Part shown: positions 18,636-27,429 of the stretch, piece by piece | How positions within the stretch are numbered: position 1 is the first letter of the stretch | How the letters are laid out: every line of letters starts with the position of its first letter | From: Cellulosimicrobium funkei | GTDB taxonomy: Bacteria; Actinomycetota; Actinomycetes; Actinomycetales; Cellulomonadaceae | Reading direction: 5' to 3' | Assembly: GCF_004519295.1 (NCBI RefSeq) | Contig: NZ_SOZH01000001.1 | Location: 1-64,000, forward strand | DNA length: 64,000 bases | Position numbers and translations under genes: made by a program | Notes under the pieces: model-generated | Database searches by the model: none | Told to the model about the DNA's origin: nothing | The model's input: only the letters and a program-made list of their open reading frames with translations

Positions 18636-19553
18636 TCAGGCGAACGCGATGTCGCCCGCGGCGGCGACCATCTCGTCGAGCACGGCGGAGACCACGGGGC
18701 GCGGCTCGTGCCGGGTCGCGCGGTGGCGCGCGACGAGGCGGCGCGAGCCGAGGCCGGGCAGCCCGACGACCGTGACGCCGTCGGGCACCTCGTCCGACGC
18801 GCCGCCCTCCACGGCGAGCGCCGGGAGCATCGCGACACCGAGCCCGGCGGCGACGAGCGAGAGCGCGACGTCGAAGTCGTAGTAGTTGTGCCGCGTGCGC
18901 AGGGTCCCGCCGAGCCCGCGGGCCAGCCGCCGGAGCGCACGGGCGGCGGCGGTGCCGGGCTCCGGTCCCAGCCAGACGGCGTCGCGCACGTCGTCGAGTC
19001 GCGTGGGCGTCGGCATGCCCGCGGGGACGACGAGCCGCCACGGCTCGTCGAGCAGGACGATCTCGCGCGTGCCGCGCGGGGCGGGGGAGTCGGCCTCGTA
19101 GTCGCGCTCGAGCAGCACGACGTCGAGCTCGCCCGCGCGCAGCAGCCGCAGGGCCTCGGTGGGCTCGCGCTCCTGCACGTCGAGCTCGATCCCCGGCGCG
19201 GTCTCGGCGAGCCTCCCGGCGACGGGTGCGACGACGGCGCGGATCGCCGTCTGGAAGGAGCCGACGGCGACGCGCCCGCTCACCTCGTCGCCGAGCGCGG
19301 CCAGCGCCTTGCGGGCCTCGACGAGCTCGGTCTCGATGCGCTCGGCGGTCTCGGCGAGCACGCGACCGGCCGGGGTGAGGGTCACGCCGCGCGGTCCGCG
19401 GTCGAGCACGACGACCCCCTCCTCGGCCTCGAGCCGCTGGATCTGCTGGGAGACCGCGGACGGGGTGACGTGCAGGAGATCCGCTGCCGCGAGGATGCCT
19501 CCGCCCCGGTGCACGGCAAGGAGGAAACCAAGTCTGCGTGGGTCCGTCGCCAT
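18636..19553 (-). CDS. LysR-family transcriptional regulator
   Basis: A 305-residue LysR-type regulator. The winged HTH covers residues 1-60 (RLGFLLAVHRGGGILAAADL then LHVTPSAVSQQIQRLEAEEG), and a linker helix leads to a periplasmic-binding-type effector domain (RVAVGSFQTAIRAVVAP onward). It is divergent from the small membrane protein gene at 19769, the classical arrangement for a LysR regulator and its target. The effector is unknown. It ends about 80 bp before the dehydrogenase-ACT gene begins on the same strand. Confidence 0.93.
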   Translation of the reverse strand: MATDPRRLGFLLAVHRGGGILAAADLLHVTPSAVSQQIQRLEAEEGVVVLDRGPRGVTLTPAGRVLAETAERIETELVEARKALAALGDEVSGRVAVGSFQTAIRAVVAPVAGRLAETAPGIELDVQEREPTEALRLLRAGELDVVLLERDYEADSPAPRGTREIVLLDEPWRLVVPAGMPTPTRLDDVRDAVWLGPEPGTAAARALRRLARGLGGTLRTRHNYYDFDVALSLVAAGLGVAMLPALAVEGGASDEVPDGVTVVGLPGLGSRRLVARHRATRHEPRPVVSAVLDEMVAAAGDIAFA

Positions 19554-19584
19554 GTAGAGATGCTAAACGGCCGGTGCAGAATCC

Positions 19585-19599
19585 TTCGATTGTGCTGAA
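19585..19599. promoter_or_regulatory. possible LysR operator in divergent region
   Basis: TTCGATTGTGCTGAA is a dyad with TTC/GAA ends, located 32-46 bases upstream of the LysR start within the 215-bp divergent gap. LysR proteins often bind interrupted dyads of about this size. The remaining gap sequence shows nothing else recognisable. Confidence 0.35.
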
Positions 19600-19768
19600 C
19601 CTCGGAAGGCCTCACACTTGTCGTGGCGCCGGTCGGTTACCTCCTCCTCCTTACGGGTCGGCGCCCGAGCTTCGCACCACCCGCGCCACCAGCCATCGGC
19701 CCGGAGCGCACAGCCACCGCAGCGTCGCGGTACCCCCTCCACCCCTTCTTCGTCACCGGAGTACCGCT

Positions 19769-20137
19769 GTGCCCGTCACCCTCGACGCGATCGTCATGTT
19801 CCTCGGCTGGATCGGTGCCGCCGCCGGCGTCGTCGCCTACGCGATGGTCAGCCGTGGCCGCTGGGCGCCGTCGTCCGCCCCGTTCCAGCTGACCAACCTC
19901 ACCGCCGCAGGTCTCATGGGCATGGTCGCCGCCGCGAACGGCGTGTGGCCGTCCGTCGCCGCGAACCTCGTGTGGGTCCTCATCGGCGCCCAGGCGATCG
20001 TCGTCATCGTGCGGGCGCGTCGTGCGCGCCGTCGCACGCTCGCCGAGGCCGCCGGGATCACGGCGGCCGCCTCCGCACCGGCCGCCGTGCGCGCCGACGG
20101 CGACCCCGCTCCCCAGGAGGTCGGGCTCGCGGCCTGA
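19769..20137 (+). CDS. CBU_0592-family small membrane protein
   Basis: A 122-residue protein with three predicted helices (residues about 5-27, 36-56 and 60-80) and a polar tail. FLGWIGAAAGVVAYAMVSRG followed by QLTNLTAAGLMG matches the CBU_0592 membrane domain, whose function is unknown. GTG (VPVTLDAIVM) is the first start that leaves the hydrophobic helix near the N-terminus. It is divergent from a LysR regulator, which probably controls it; small-molecule transport is plausible but unproved. Confidence 0.75.
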   Translation: MPVTLDAIVMFLGWIGAAAGVVAYAMVSRGRWAPSSAPFQLTNLTAAGLMGMVAAANGVWPSVAANLVWVLIGAQAIVVIVRARRARRRTLAEAAGITAAASAPAAVRADGDPAPQEVGLAA

Positions 20138-20153
20138 CCGCCCCCGGCCCCGC

Positions 20154-21053
20154 TCAGCGCGAGGCGCCCGGCGCGGGCTCCAGGACGACGTCCACGACGA
20201 CCGCGCGGTGGTCGGACAGCCCCGTGTCGACGGCCGTGGCGGGCCCGAGGGCCCGGACGGTCGGGCCGCCGGGCAGGCCGTCGGCGAGCACGTGGTCGAT
20301 CTGCCGCACGGGCCGGTCGACGGGGTGCGTGAGCACGTCGGCGAGCGACGTGAACCCGGTGATCTCCGCCGGCTCGGGCGCGCGCAGGTTGAGGTCGCCC
20401 AGCAGCACGAGCGGGCGGGGGAGCGGCGCGCAGGCCCCCGTGAAGGACCGGAGCTGGTCCGCGGTGAACTCGGGGCGCGACGTCGTGTGCGCCGTCACGA
20501 CGGTGAGCGGCCCCCACGGCGTGCGGACGGCAGCGGCGAGCGCGGCGCGCGGCTCGTCGGGCACCACCCGGAACGGGAGCAGGCGGGCGGCCCCCGTCGC
20601 GGCACCCGGCCGTCGCCGTCGCACGCGCGACCGCCACGGCATCCGGTCGAGCTCGAGGCGCGCCCACCGCTCGACGGGGAACCTGCTGACGAGCCCGATC
20701 CCGTACGACGCGACGCCGGGGACGCGCCGCACGCCCGACCCCGGCCGGCCCGCGCGCACCCACGCACCGGAGACGCCGCGCAGCGTGGGGGACAGGTGCC
20801 GGTGCTCGGCGCGCAGCGCCTCCGCCGCGACGGCCACGAGGTCGGCACGGTGCGAGCGGGGCGAGTCGCGCTCGACCTCCTGGAGCGCGAGCACGTCGGC
20901 GTCGAGGTAGGCGACGGCGCGCGCGAACCGCTCGACGTCGACCGTCCCGTCGAGCGCGGCGCCGTGCAGCGTGTTGAAGGTCGCGAGACGGAGGGCGCCC
21001 TCCGGTCGCGGGGGCAGCGGTCCGTGGGTCAGGTCACGGGAGTCGTGGGGCAC
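20154..21053 (-). CDS. endonuclease/exonuclease/phosphatase family protein
   Basis: A 299-residue EEP-superfamily metal-dependent hydrolase. Motifs in order are LRLATFNTLHG (metal and Asn), VLALQEVERD (catalytic Glu), VTAHTT, VLLGDLNLRAPEP (Asp/Asn pair) and the C-terminal GLSDHRAVVVDV (Asp-His). Members cleave phosphodiesters in DNA, sphingomyelin or phosphoinositides. No signal peptide is seen, so it is probably cytoplasmic. GTG start (VPHDSRDLTHG) with a weak ribosome site. It converges tightly on the CBU_0592-type gene. Confidence 0.88.
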   Translation of the reverse strand: MPHDSRDLTHGPLPPRPEGALRLATFNTLHGAALDGTVDVERFARAVAYLDADVLALQEVERDSPRSHRADLVAVAAEALRAEHRHLSPTLRGVSGAWVRAGRPGSGVRRVPGVASYGIGLVSRFPVERWARLELDRMPWRSRVRRRRPGAATGAARLLPFRVVPDEPRAALAAAVRTPWGPLTVVTAHTTSRPEFTADQLRSFTGACAPLPRPLVLLGDLNLRAPEPAEITGFTSLADVLTHPVDRPVRQIDHVLADGLPGGPTVRALGPATAVDTGLSDHRAVVVDVVLEPAPGASR

Positions 21054-21148
21054 CGGACGATCCTCGCGCGGGCCGCGGACCGTCGCGACCAGGGCGGGTT
21101 CCCCGCCCGGTACCGGGGACGCCGCAGGGGCGGCGCGCCCCGGGCCCG

Positions 21149-22351
21149 TCAGAGGGTGCGGCGCCAGGCGGCGATGCGCTCGACCGCCTCGGCGACCGTG
21201 CTCGGCGCCGCGGCGAACGACAGCCGGACCCAGTCCCCGCCGCGGACGCCGTCGAAGTCCGTGCCGGGGGTGAGCGCGACGCCCGCCTCGGCGAGCAGGC
21301 GCGCGCACCACGTCACGGAGTCCAGGCCGTCCCCGGACACGTCGGCGTAGACGTAGAACGCGCCGTCGGCGGGCGCGACCCGCGACCACCCGAGGTCGTC
21401 GAGCCGGGACAGCACGAGCTCGCGCGACGCCGCGTACCGCGCGACGTTCTCGGCCGCGGCGGCATACCCCTCGGGGGAGAACGCGGCGACGCCCGCGTGC
21501 TGCGCGAGCGCGGGCGGCGACAGCGCGACGTTCCCGGCGAGCGCGTCGACCGGCCCGACGAGCTCGTCCGGCAGCACGAGCCACCCGAGGCGCCACCCGG
21601 TCATCGCCCAGTACTTCGAGAACGAGTTGACGACGACCGCGCCGTCGGGCACGTACCGCGCCGCCGTCGGCAGCGCCGCGGCCGGACGCTCCGCGCCGTC
21701 GCCGTCGCCGTAGACGATGCCGTGGTAGATCTCGTCGCTCACGAGCCGCACGTCGTGGTCGGCGCACCACGCCGCGACGGCGTCGAGCTCGGCGGGCAGG
21801 ATCATCGTCCCCGTCGGGTTCGCGGGGCTCGCGACGACGAGCCCGTCGAGGCCGCCGTCGTAGTACGCCTCCATGAGCTGCGAGACCGTGGGCTGGTAGC
21901 GCGTCTCCGGGCCGCAGTCGAGCTCGACGACCTCGCAGCCCAGCGCGCGCAGGATGTTCTTGTACGCGGGGTAGCCGGGGCGGGCGAGCGCGACGCGGTC
22001 GCCGACGTCGAACGCCGCGAGGAACGCGAGGAGGAACCCGCCGGACGACCCGGTGGTCACCGCGACCCGCGCCGGGTCGATCTCGACGCCGTACCAGCGG
22101 TCGTAGTGCTCGGCGATCGCGCGCCGCAGCGCGGGGACCCCGAGCGACTCCGTGTAGCCGAGGTCGCCGTGCTCGAGCAGCTCGATCGCCCGGCGCCGCA
22201 CGACGTCCGACGCCCCGGTCGACGGCTCGCCCGCGCAGAGGTTGAGGACGGACGCGCCGGCGTCGCGCAGGCGGTTCGCCTCGGCGAGGACCTCCATCAC
22301 GGCGAACGGCGGCACGTGGGAGCGGCGTGAGACCTTCATCGACCCGGGCAT
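21149..22351 (-). CDS. class I/II pyridoxal-phosphate aminotransferase
   Basis: A 400-residue fold-type I aminotransferase. Seen are LNLCAGEPSTGASDVVRR near the start, TTGSSGGFLLAF for the phosphate cup, ASPANPTGTMI, SDEIYHGIVYGD, and the PLP lysine K246 in NSFSKYWAMTGWRLGW. An Arg in WVRLSFA near the end binds the substrate carboxylate. This pattern fits aspartate/aromatic-type transaminases; the specific substrate is not clear. Its start may be ATG 22351 or the ATG four codons later. It is divergent from the gene at 22463. Confidence 0.92.
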   Translation of the reverse strand: MPGSMKVSRRSHVPPFAVMEVLAEANRLRDAGASVLNLCAGEPSTGASDVVRRRAIELLEHGDLGYTESLGVPALRRAIAEHYDRWYGVEIDPARVAVTTGSSGGFLLAFLAAFDVGDRVALARPGYPAYKNILRALGCEVVELDCGPETRYQPTVSQLMEAYYDGGLDGLVVASPANPTGTMILPAELDAVAAWCADHDVRLVSDEIYHGIVYGDGDGAERPAAALPTAARYVPDGAVVVNSFSKYWAMTGWRLGWLVLPDELVGPVDALAGNVALSPPALAQHAGVAAFSPEGYAAAAENVARYAASRELVLSRLDDLGWSRVAPADGAFYVYADVSGDGLDSVTWCARLLAEAGVALTPGTDFDGVRGGDWVRLSFAAAPSTVAEAVERIAAWRRTL

Positions 22352-22462
22352 GAGCCCATCATGCCCGGGGTCATCCGTTCGGCGGACGCCGGCCGGCCCC
22401 GCGCGGAGGTGTCGGTCGTCCGGGCGACGCGCCGTACCGCGCGCCCGGGGTCGGATGAGGCC

Positions 22463-23101
22463 ATGACGACCGACGACGCCTGGCGCGACGGCCCCGAGGA
22501 CCGGAAGGACGACCGCGGCGGCCACGGCGACCATGGCGACCGACGCGACGGCGCCGCGACCTTCCGCCCCGTGCGCGGGTGGGCCGTGCTGTGGCGGAGC
22601 GCGTTCGGGCTCCGGCACGGCGGCCACGAGTACGTCGTGGCCGTGGACTTCCTCGACTGGGACGAGCGCATCCGCCTGTACCGGGACGGCCGGCTCGTCG
22701 ACGAGCAGCGCTCGCGCGCCCGCTTCGACCTCGGGGGCGCGACGCTGGAGGCGAGGATGAGCACCTACGGGATGCGGTACGTGCGCGTCGTCGACGCGGT
22801 CGGCACCGTGCACGACGTCCCGCCGCTGCCCGGGACCGCGGAGGCGTGGCGCGACCGCATGGACCGCGAGCGCCCGACGGCGAGCCGCGCGGTGGGCGTG
22901 ACGGCGTGGGTCGTGCTCGCGGTCGCGCTCGTGACGCAGGTGCCGCAGCTGCTCGAGCTGGCGTCGCAGTTCACCGGCTGGACGCCGCCGTTCGTGCCGG
23001 ACCTCCCGGGCCCGGTGAACACGGTCCTCACGGTCGGCGGCGTGCTGGCCGCCCTCGACCGGGCCCTGCGCCGCCGGTACCACCCGCTCCTCGACGGCTG
23101 A
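22463..23101 (+). CDS. hypothetical protein with C-terminal membrane segments
   Basis: A 212-residue protein of no recognised family. The first 35 residues are a disordered Asp/Gly/His-rich stretch. The central 100 residues are soluble with a beta-rich look (YVVAVDFLDWDERIRLYRDG, ATLEARMSTYGMRYVRVVD). Two hydrophobic helices follow (about 143-162 and 180-200), ending in a basic tail. GATGAGG just before the ATG acts as ribosome site. It precedes the DUF1992 gene by 63 bp on the same strand. Confidence 0.75.
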   Translation: MTTDDAWRDGPEDRKDDRGGHGDHGDRRDGAATFRPVRGWAVLWRSAFGLRHGGHEYVVAVDFLDWDERIRLYRDGRLVDEQRSRARFDLGGATLEARMSTYGMRYVRVVDAVGTVHDVPPLPGTAEAWRDRMDRERPTASRAVGVTAWVVLAVALVTQVPQLLELASQFTGWTPPFVPDLPGPVNTVLTVGGVLAALDRALRRRYHPLLDG

Positions 23102-23164
23102 TGTCCGCTCGTCCGGCCGGACCGGGGCTGCCTACGCTGGGCGGAGACGACGAGGGAGGTGCTC

Positions 23165-23764
23165 GTGTTCCGACGACGTTCCCGCACCCCGGACGACGAC
23201 CCCGTCCGGCGGGCCGCGCAGTACCGGGTCGAGCGGGAGGCCGCGCGCGAGGCCGCGGAGCGGGAGGTGCCCGACGACGACCCCGCCCGCCGCGAGCCGC
23301 CGGGCGGGGCGGGCACGCACGGCGCCGTCGAGGCGCGCGACGACGACGCCCCAGTCGGGGGTCCGCGCCGTGTACGACCCGAGGACCGCGCGATGTACGT
23401 CGACACGGTGATCGACCAGGCCGTCCGCCGCGGGGAGTTCGACGACCTCCCCCTCGCGGGCAAGCCGATCCCCGGGCTCACGGGCACGCACGACCCGGAC
23501 TGGTGGCTCAAGGCGGTCATCGAGCGCGAGCAGCTCACCGGTCTCGGGCCGCCGGCGATGCTCCTCAAGACCGAGGACCGTGAGCTCGACGACCGCCTCG
23601 ACCGCGAGCTCGACGAGCAGGCCGTGCGCGAGATCCTCGCGGACTTCAACGCGCGCGTCGTCGACGCCCGCCGCCAGCTGCTCGGCGGGCCGCCCGTCGT
23701 GACCCCGACGCGCGACGTCGAGCACGAGGTCGCGCGCTGGCGCGCCCGCCGCGCCGACCGTTGA
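23165..23764 (+). CDS. DUF1992 (DnaJ-associated) domain protein
   Basis: A 199-residue charged protein. The conserved core (residues about 78-115) contains VIDQAVRRGEFDDLPLAGKP and HDPDWWLKAVIEREQL, the hallmark of DUF1992, found alone in actinobacteria and C-terminal to J domains in eukaryotes. Two acidic/basic helices follow. The second of two in-frame GTG codons is chosen because GGGAGG lies five bases upstream. Molecular role unknown; a chaperone-associated role is a family-level guess. Confidence 0.85.
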   Translation: MFRRRSRTPDDDPVRRAAQYRVEREAAREAAEREVPDDDPARREPPGGAGTHGAVEARDDDAPVGGPRRVRPEDRAMYVDTVIDQAVRRGEFDDLPLAGKPIPGLTGTHDPDWWLKAVIEREQLTGLGPPAMLLKTEDRELDDRLDRELDEQAVREILADFNARVVDARRQLLGGPPVVTPTRDVEHEVARWRARRADR

Positions 23765-23858
23765 CCACCGGACCGGCCCGACCGGACCCGACCCCGCCCG
23801 ACCGGTCCGCGACCCGCCGGGCGGGCGGTCGTCGTCGGGCCCGCCTAGGGTCGGCCGC

Positions 23859-25007
23859 ATGGCGGACTGGCAGCCCGACGTCCTGGGCGACGACTACGAG
23901 CAGCTCACGCTGCCGCTCGCGCCCGACGAGGAGGGCGACGTCGTCGCGACGCTCGTGCGGCGCCGGCGCCCGGGGCCCGACCCGTACCTCGACGTGCTGT
24001 ACGTGCACGGCTGGTCCGACTACTTCTTCCAGACCGAGCTCGCCGACTTCTGGGAGGCGCACGGCGCGCGGTTCCACGCGCTCGACCTGCGCAAGTACGG
24101 CCGCAGCCTAAGGCCCGGCCAGACTCCCGGGTTCGTCGCCGACCTCGCGACGTACGACGAGGACATCGAGGCCGCGCTCGTCGCGATGGGCCACCGGGGC
24201 GACGGGCGGTCCCCGCGCGAGGTCGTGCTCATGGGCCACTCGACCGGCGGCCTGACGCTGAGCCTGTGGCTCGCGCGCCACCCCGGGCGTGCGGCGGCGC
24301 TCGTCCTCAACAGCCCGTGGCTCGAGTTCCAGACGCGCGAGGTCGGCCGTCTTCTGCTCGAGCCCGTGATCGGCGCGCGCGCCCGGCTCACGCCCACGCG
24401 CCCGCTGCCGAACGTCGACCTCGGCTTCTACACGCGCTCCGTGAGCAAGGAGTTCGACGGCGAGTGGTCCTACGACCTCGCCTGGCGCCCGCAGCACGGC
24501 TTCCGGACGACGCCCGCGTGGCTGTCCGCCGTCTTCCACGGCCAGCAGACGGTCGCACGCGGGCTCGGGATCGGCGCGCCGGTGCTCGTGCTGCTCTCGG
24601 CCCGGAGCACGCTGCTGCCCCGCTGGTCGCCCGAGATGATGCGCACGGACACCGCGATCGACGTGGACGGCGTCGCGCAGCGCTCGGTCCAGCTCGGCGA
24701 CCTCGTCACGGTCGCGCGCCTCGACGGCGCCCTGCACGACGTCGTCCTCTCCGCCCGGCCCGTGCGCGCGCTCGCCTACGGGCGGGTCGCGCAGTGGGTC
24801 GGGGCGTACCTGCCGCGGCCCGCGCCCGTCACGCCGCCCGTGCCCGACGCCGTCGCCCCCTCTCCCCGCGGCGCGCCGCGCGCGACGGGCGGCGTGGGCC
24901 GCGCGCTCGGCCGGCTCGGCGCCACGGTGCGTCACGCGGGACGGTCCGTCGCGCGGTCCGTGGGCACCGCCGTCGGGACGCTGCGCGGGCGGACCCGCCG
25001 CCGGTGA
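23859..25007 (+). CDS. alpha/beta hydrolase (serine aminopeptidase S33 / monoacylglycerol-lipase-like)
   Basis: A 382-residue hydrolase. The oxyanion region is LYVHGWSDYFFQTELADFW, the nucleophile elbow is VVLMGHSTGGLTLSLWLARH, and the His is in LDGALHDVVLSA near residue 290. The overall pattern is that of lysophospholipase/S33 proteins. After residue 310 there is a Pro/Arg/Gly-rich tail of about 70 residues with no recognisable fold. No signal peptide. The substrate cannot be inferred. It lies about 95 bp after the DUF1992 gene on the same strand. Confidence 0.88.
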   Translation: MADWQPDVLGDDYEQLTLPLAPDEEGDVVATLVRRRRPGPDPYLDVLYVHGWSDYFFQTELADFWEAHGARFHALDLRKYGRSLRPGQTPGFVADLATYDEDIEAALVAMGHRGDGRSPREVVLMGHSTGGLTLSLWLARHPGRAAALVLNSPWLEFQTREVGRLLLEPVIGARARLTPTRPLPNVDLGFYTRSVSKEFDGEWSYDLAWRPQHGFRTTPAWLSAVFHGQQTVARGLGIGAPVLVLLSARSTLLPRWSPEMMRTDTAIDVDGVAQRSVQLGDLVTVARLDGALHDVVLSARPVRALAYGRVAQWVGAYLPRPAPVTPPVPDAVAPSPRGAPRATGGVGRALGRLGATVRHAGRSVARSVGTAVGTLRGRTRRR

Positions 25008-25171
25008 CGCTCGACGACACCCGATGACACCTCGGGCGGCGCGCCCCGGTCCACCCGCAGGGGGAGGGCGCCGCGGCCGGGGTCGCACCGTCGGGGGATC
25101 TCCCGGGTGGCGGGGCACCGCTACCGTCGGCGACGTCGTGCGTGGCGTCGTCAGCTGAAGGAGCGGTTCGA

Positions 25172-25777
25172 GTGTTTCGCGAGGTCCCCGTCCTCCCCGT
25201 CGTCGTCCCGCTGGGGGCGGTGGTCCTCGGGCTGCTGCTGTGGCGCCTGCACCGGTCCGGTCGTCTCACGCTGCCGCGGGCCGCCGTCGCGCTCGCGCTC
25301 GCCGTCTACGCGGCCGGGGTCGTGGCGAACACGGTGTTCCCGATCTTCCTCGACAAGCCGGCGAGCAGCGCCGCGTGGGACGCCCACCTGGTCCTCGTGC
25401 CCCTCGTGGACTACGAGGTCGCCGACGCGGTGATGAACTTCCTCGTGTTCGTGCCGCTGGGCATGCTCCTGCCGCTCCTCCTGGCGCGGCCGTCGTGGTG
25501 GCGCGTCGTGCTCACGGCAGCGGCCTTCAGTCTCGCGATCGAGGTCACCCAGTACGTCGCCTCGCACCTGCTGGGTGGCGGTCACGTCGCGGACGCCAGC
25601 GACCTGCTCTTCAACGTCGTGGGCGGCGCGCTCGGCCTCGGGCTGTTCACCGTGCTGTCCCGCGTCCCCGCGCTCGACGCGTTCTTCGACCGCTTCCGCT
25701 GGTCCACGGCCCCGCTGCGCGGGTCGCGCGCCGACGGGACGGACGCCCGTCGCGCGCGCTCAGCCGTCGAGCTCTGA
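25172..25777 (+). CDS. VanZ-family membrane protein
   Basis: A 201-residue integral membrane protein with five hydrophobic helices. The VanZ core is visible as NTVFPIFLDKP, LVPLVDYEVADAVMNFLVFV, LAIEVTQYVASHLLGGGHVA and DASDLLFNVVGGALG. VanZ relatives lower teicoplanin sensitivity or help sort cell-envelope components, but most are uncharacterised. GAAGGAG eight bases before GTG (VFREVPVLP) decides the start over an upstream in-frame GTG. Its last 18 bases overlap the end of the convergent phosphatase gene. Confidence 0.9.
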   Translation: MFREVPVLPVVVPLGAVVLGLLLWRLHRSGRLTLPRAAVALALAVYAAGVVANTVFPIFLDKPASSAAWDAHLVLVPLVDYEVADAVMNFLVFVPLGMLLPLLLARPSWWRVVLTAAAFSLAIEVTQYVASHLLGGGHVADASDLLFNVVGGALGLGLFTVLSRVPALDAFFDRFRWSTAPLRGSRADGTDARRARSAVEL

Positions 25778-26284
25778 GCGCACCAGGTCCACGATCCCGT
25801 CGGCCGCGGCCTCGACCTCGGCGAGGCAGTCCTCGAAGTCCTGCTGCCCGCCGTACCAGGGGTCGGCGATGTCGAGCACGTGCTCGGACCCGCCCGGCTC
25901 GACGCGCGGCGCCGCCGGGTCGAACGAGCGGTACAGGCGCACCGGCGCCGACGCGTCGAGGCGCCGCAGCGCCCGCGCGTGCTGGGCGGTCATCGCGAGC
26001 ACGAGGTCGCGCGCGGCGAGGTCGCCCGCGCGCACCTGACGCGCCCGGTGCGTCCCGTCGACGACGTACCCGTGCTCCGCGAGGACGGCGCGGGCGCGGC
26101 GGTCGATCGGGTTCCCCCGCTCCTCGTCGCTGATCCCGGTCGAGTCCACCACGACGCGGTCGCCGAGCCCGGCCGCCTCGAAGCGGTCGCGCAGCACCAC
26201 CTCGGCCATGGGGGAGCGGCAGATGTTGCCGGTGCAGACGGTCATGACGCGGTAGGGCCCGGGGCGGGTCTCGGCACTGGACAT
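25760..26284 (-). CDS. low-molecular-weight protein-tyrosine phosphatase
   Basis: A 174-residue cytoplasmic phosphatase. The P-loop CTGNICRS supplies the nucleophile Cys17 and Arg23, and the general-acid motif is DIADPWYGG near residue 141. The start ATG gives a short polar N-terminus (MSSAETRPGPYRV) before the loop. In actinobacteria such enzymes (PtpA-like) act on phosphotyrosine proteins or in capsule regulation. Its 3' end overlaps the VanZ gene tail to tail, so the two could interfere at the transcript level. Confidence 0.95.
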   Translation of the reverse strand: MSSAETRPGPYRVMTVCTGNICRSPMAEVVLRDRFEAAGLGDRVVVDSTGISDEERGNPIDRRARAVLAEHGYVVDGTHRARQVRAGDLAARDLVLAMTAQHARALRRLDASAPVRLYRSFDPAAPRVEPGGSEHVLDIADPWYGGQQDFEDCLAEVEAAADGIVDLVRSELDG

Positions 26285-26370
26285 GGCCCCATTCTGCGCG
26301 AGGAGGGCGTTCCCCTCCCGTCCGGGCCGGTCGTCGGGCGGCCCGTGACCAGGGCGCCTACCGTGAGGAG

Positions 26371-27279
26371 ATGATGATCGGGGCGGGGTCGGGACGGGTC
26401 GCCGTGACGGGCGCGAGCGGTCTCCTGGGGTCGAAGCTCGCGTTCCGGCTCGCCGCCGAGGGCGCGCCGCAACGCCTCGTGGTGCGCGACGCCGCCCGCG
26501 CGCCCAGCCTGGGCGACGACCCGCTGCCGGAGTCGGACGTCGCCGTCGTCGCCGGGTACACGGACACGCGCGGCATGGTCGAGGCGTTCACCGGCGTGGA
26601 CACGGTCCTGCTCGTGTCCGCGCGCGAGGACGTCGACCGCGTCGCGCAGCACCGCGCGGCCGTGGACGCGGCCGTCGCGGCGGGCGTCCACCGCATCGTC
26701 TACGTGTCGTTCGTCGGCGCCGCCCCCGACGCCGTGTTCACGTTCGCGCGCGACCACTGGCGCACCGAGGAGTACATCCGCGCGACGGGCGTGCGGCACA
26801 CGTTCCTGCGCGACAACCTCTACCACCGCGGGCTCGCGCTCATGGTGGGAGACGACGGCGTGATCCGCGGCCCCGCGGGCGACGGACGCGTGGCGTCGGT
26901 GTCGCACGACGACATCGCCGACGTCGCGACCGTCGTGCTGCTCGACGCCGACGCGCACCGCCACGACGGCGTCACCTACGACGTCACGGGCCCCGAGGCG
27001 CTCACGCTCGCGGAGGTCGCTGCCGAGCTGTCGTCGGCCACGGGCCGCGACATCACGTACCACCCGGAGACCGTCGACGAGGCGTACGCCTCACGCGACC
27101 GGTACGGGGCGCCGCGGTTCGAGGTGGACGGCTGGGTGTCGTCGTACACGGCGATCGCCGCGGGCGAGCTCGCGCACGTGAGCGACACGGTCCCGCGGCT
27201 CGTCGAGCGGCCCGCGCAGTCGTTCGCCGCGTGGCTCGACGACTACCCCGAGGAGTGGGCGCACCTGCGCCCCGCCTGA
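26371..27279 (+). CDS. NAD(P)-binding SDR-type / NmrA-like oxidoreductase
   Basis: A 302-residue Rossmann protein of the atypical SDR group (NmrA/QorB-like). The dinucleotide loop is VAVTGASGLLGSKLA (residues about 10-24). Conserved neighbourhoods are VDTVLLVSAREDVD, HRIVYVSFVGAAPD, the substrate-pocket segment ATGVRHTFLRDNLYH, and DVTGPEALTLAEVAAELS. QorB relatives reduce quinones with NADPH; others sense redox state. The start ATG has a second ATG immediately after. It is monocistronic and followed by the RNA-like region at 27430. Confidence 0.85.
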   Translation: MMIGAGSGRVAVTGASGLLGSKLAFRLAAEGAPQRLVVRDAARAPSLGDDPLPESDVAVVAGYTDTRGMVEAFTGVDTVLLVSAREDVDRVAQHRAAVDAAVAAGVHRIVYVSFVGAAPDAVFTFARDHWRTEEYIRATGVRHTFLRDNLYHRGLALMVGDDGVIRGPAGDGRVASVSHDDIADVATVVLLDADAHRHDGVTYDVTGPEALTLAEVAAELSSATGRDITYHPETVDEAYASRDRYGAPRFEVDGWVSSYTAIAAGELAHVSDTVPRLVERPAQSFAAWLDDYPEEWAHLRPA

Positions 27280-27429
27280 CCCGCGTCGAGCGCGCGGCGT
27301 CGGCCCGCGCGTCGCCTGGTCGACCCTCGCAGGACCGACCGGGCGAGCCGGCGGCCCGTTCCCCGGCGGTTCCACGCCGTGGGCGAAAACCCCTGGCGTG
27401 GCCGCGGGAGGCGGACGTACCGTCGTCGT

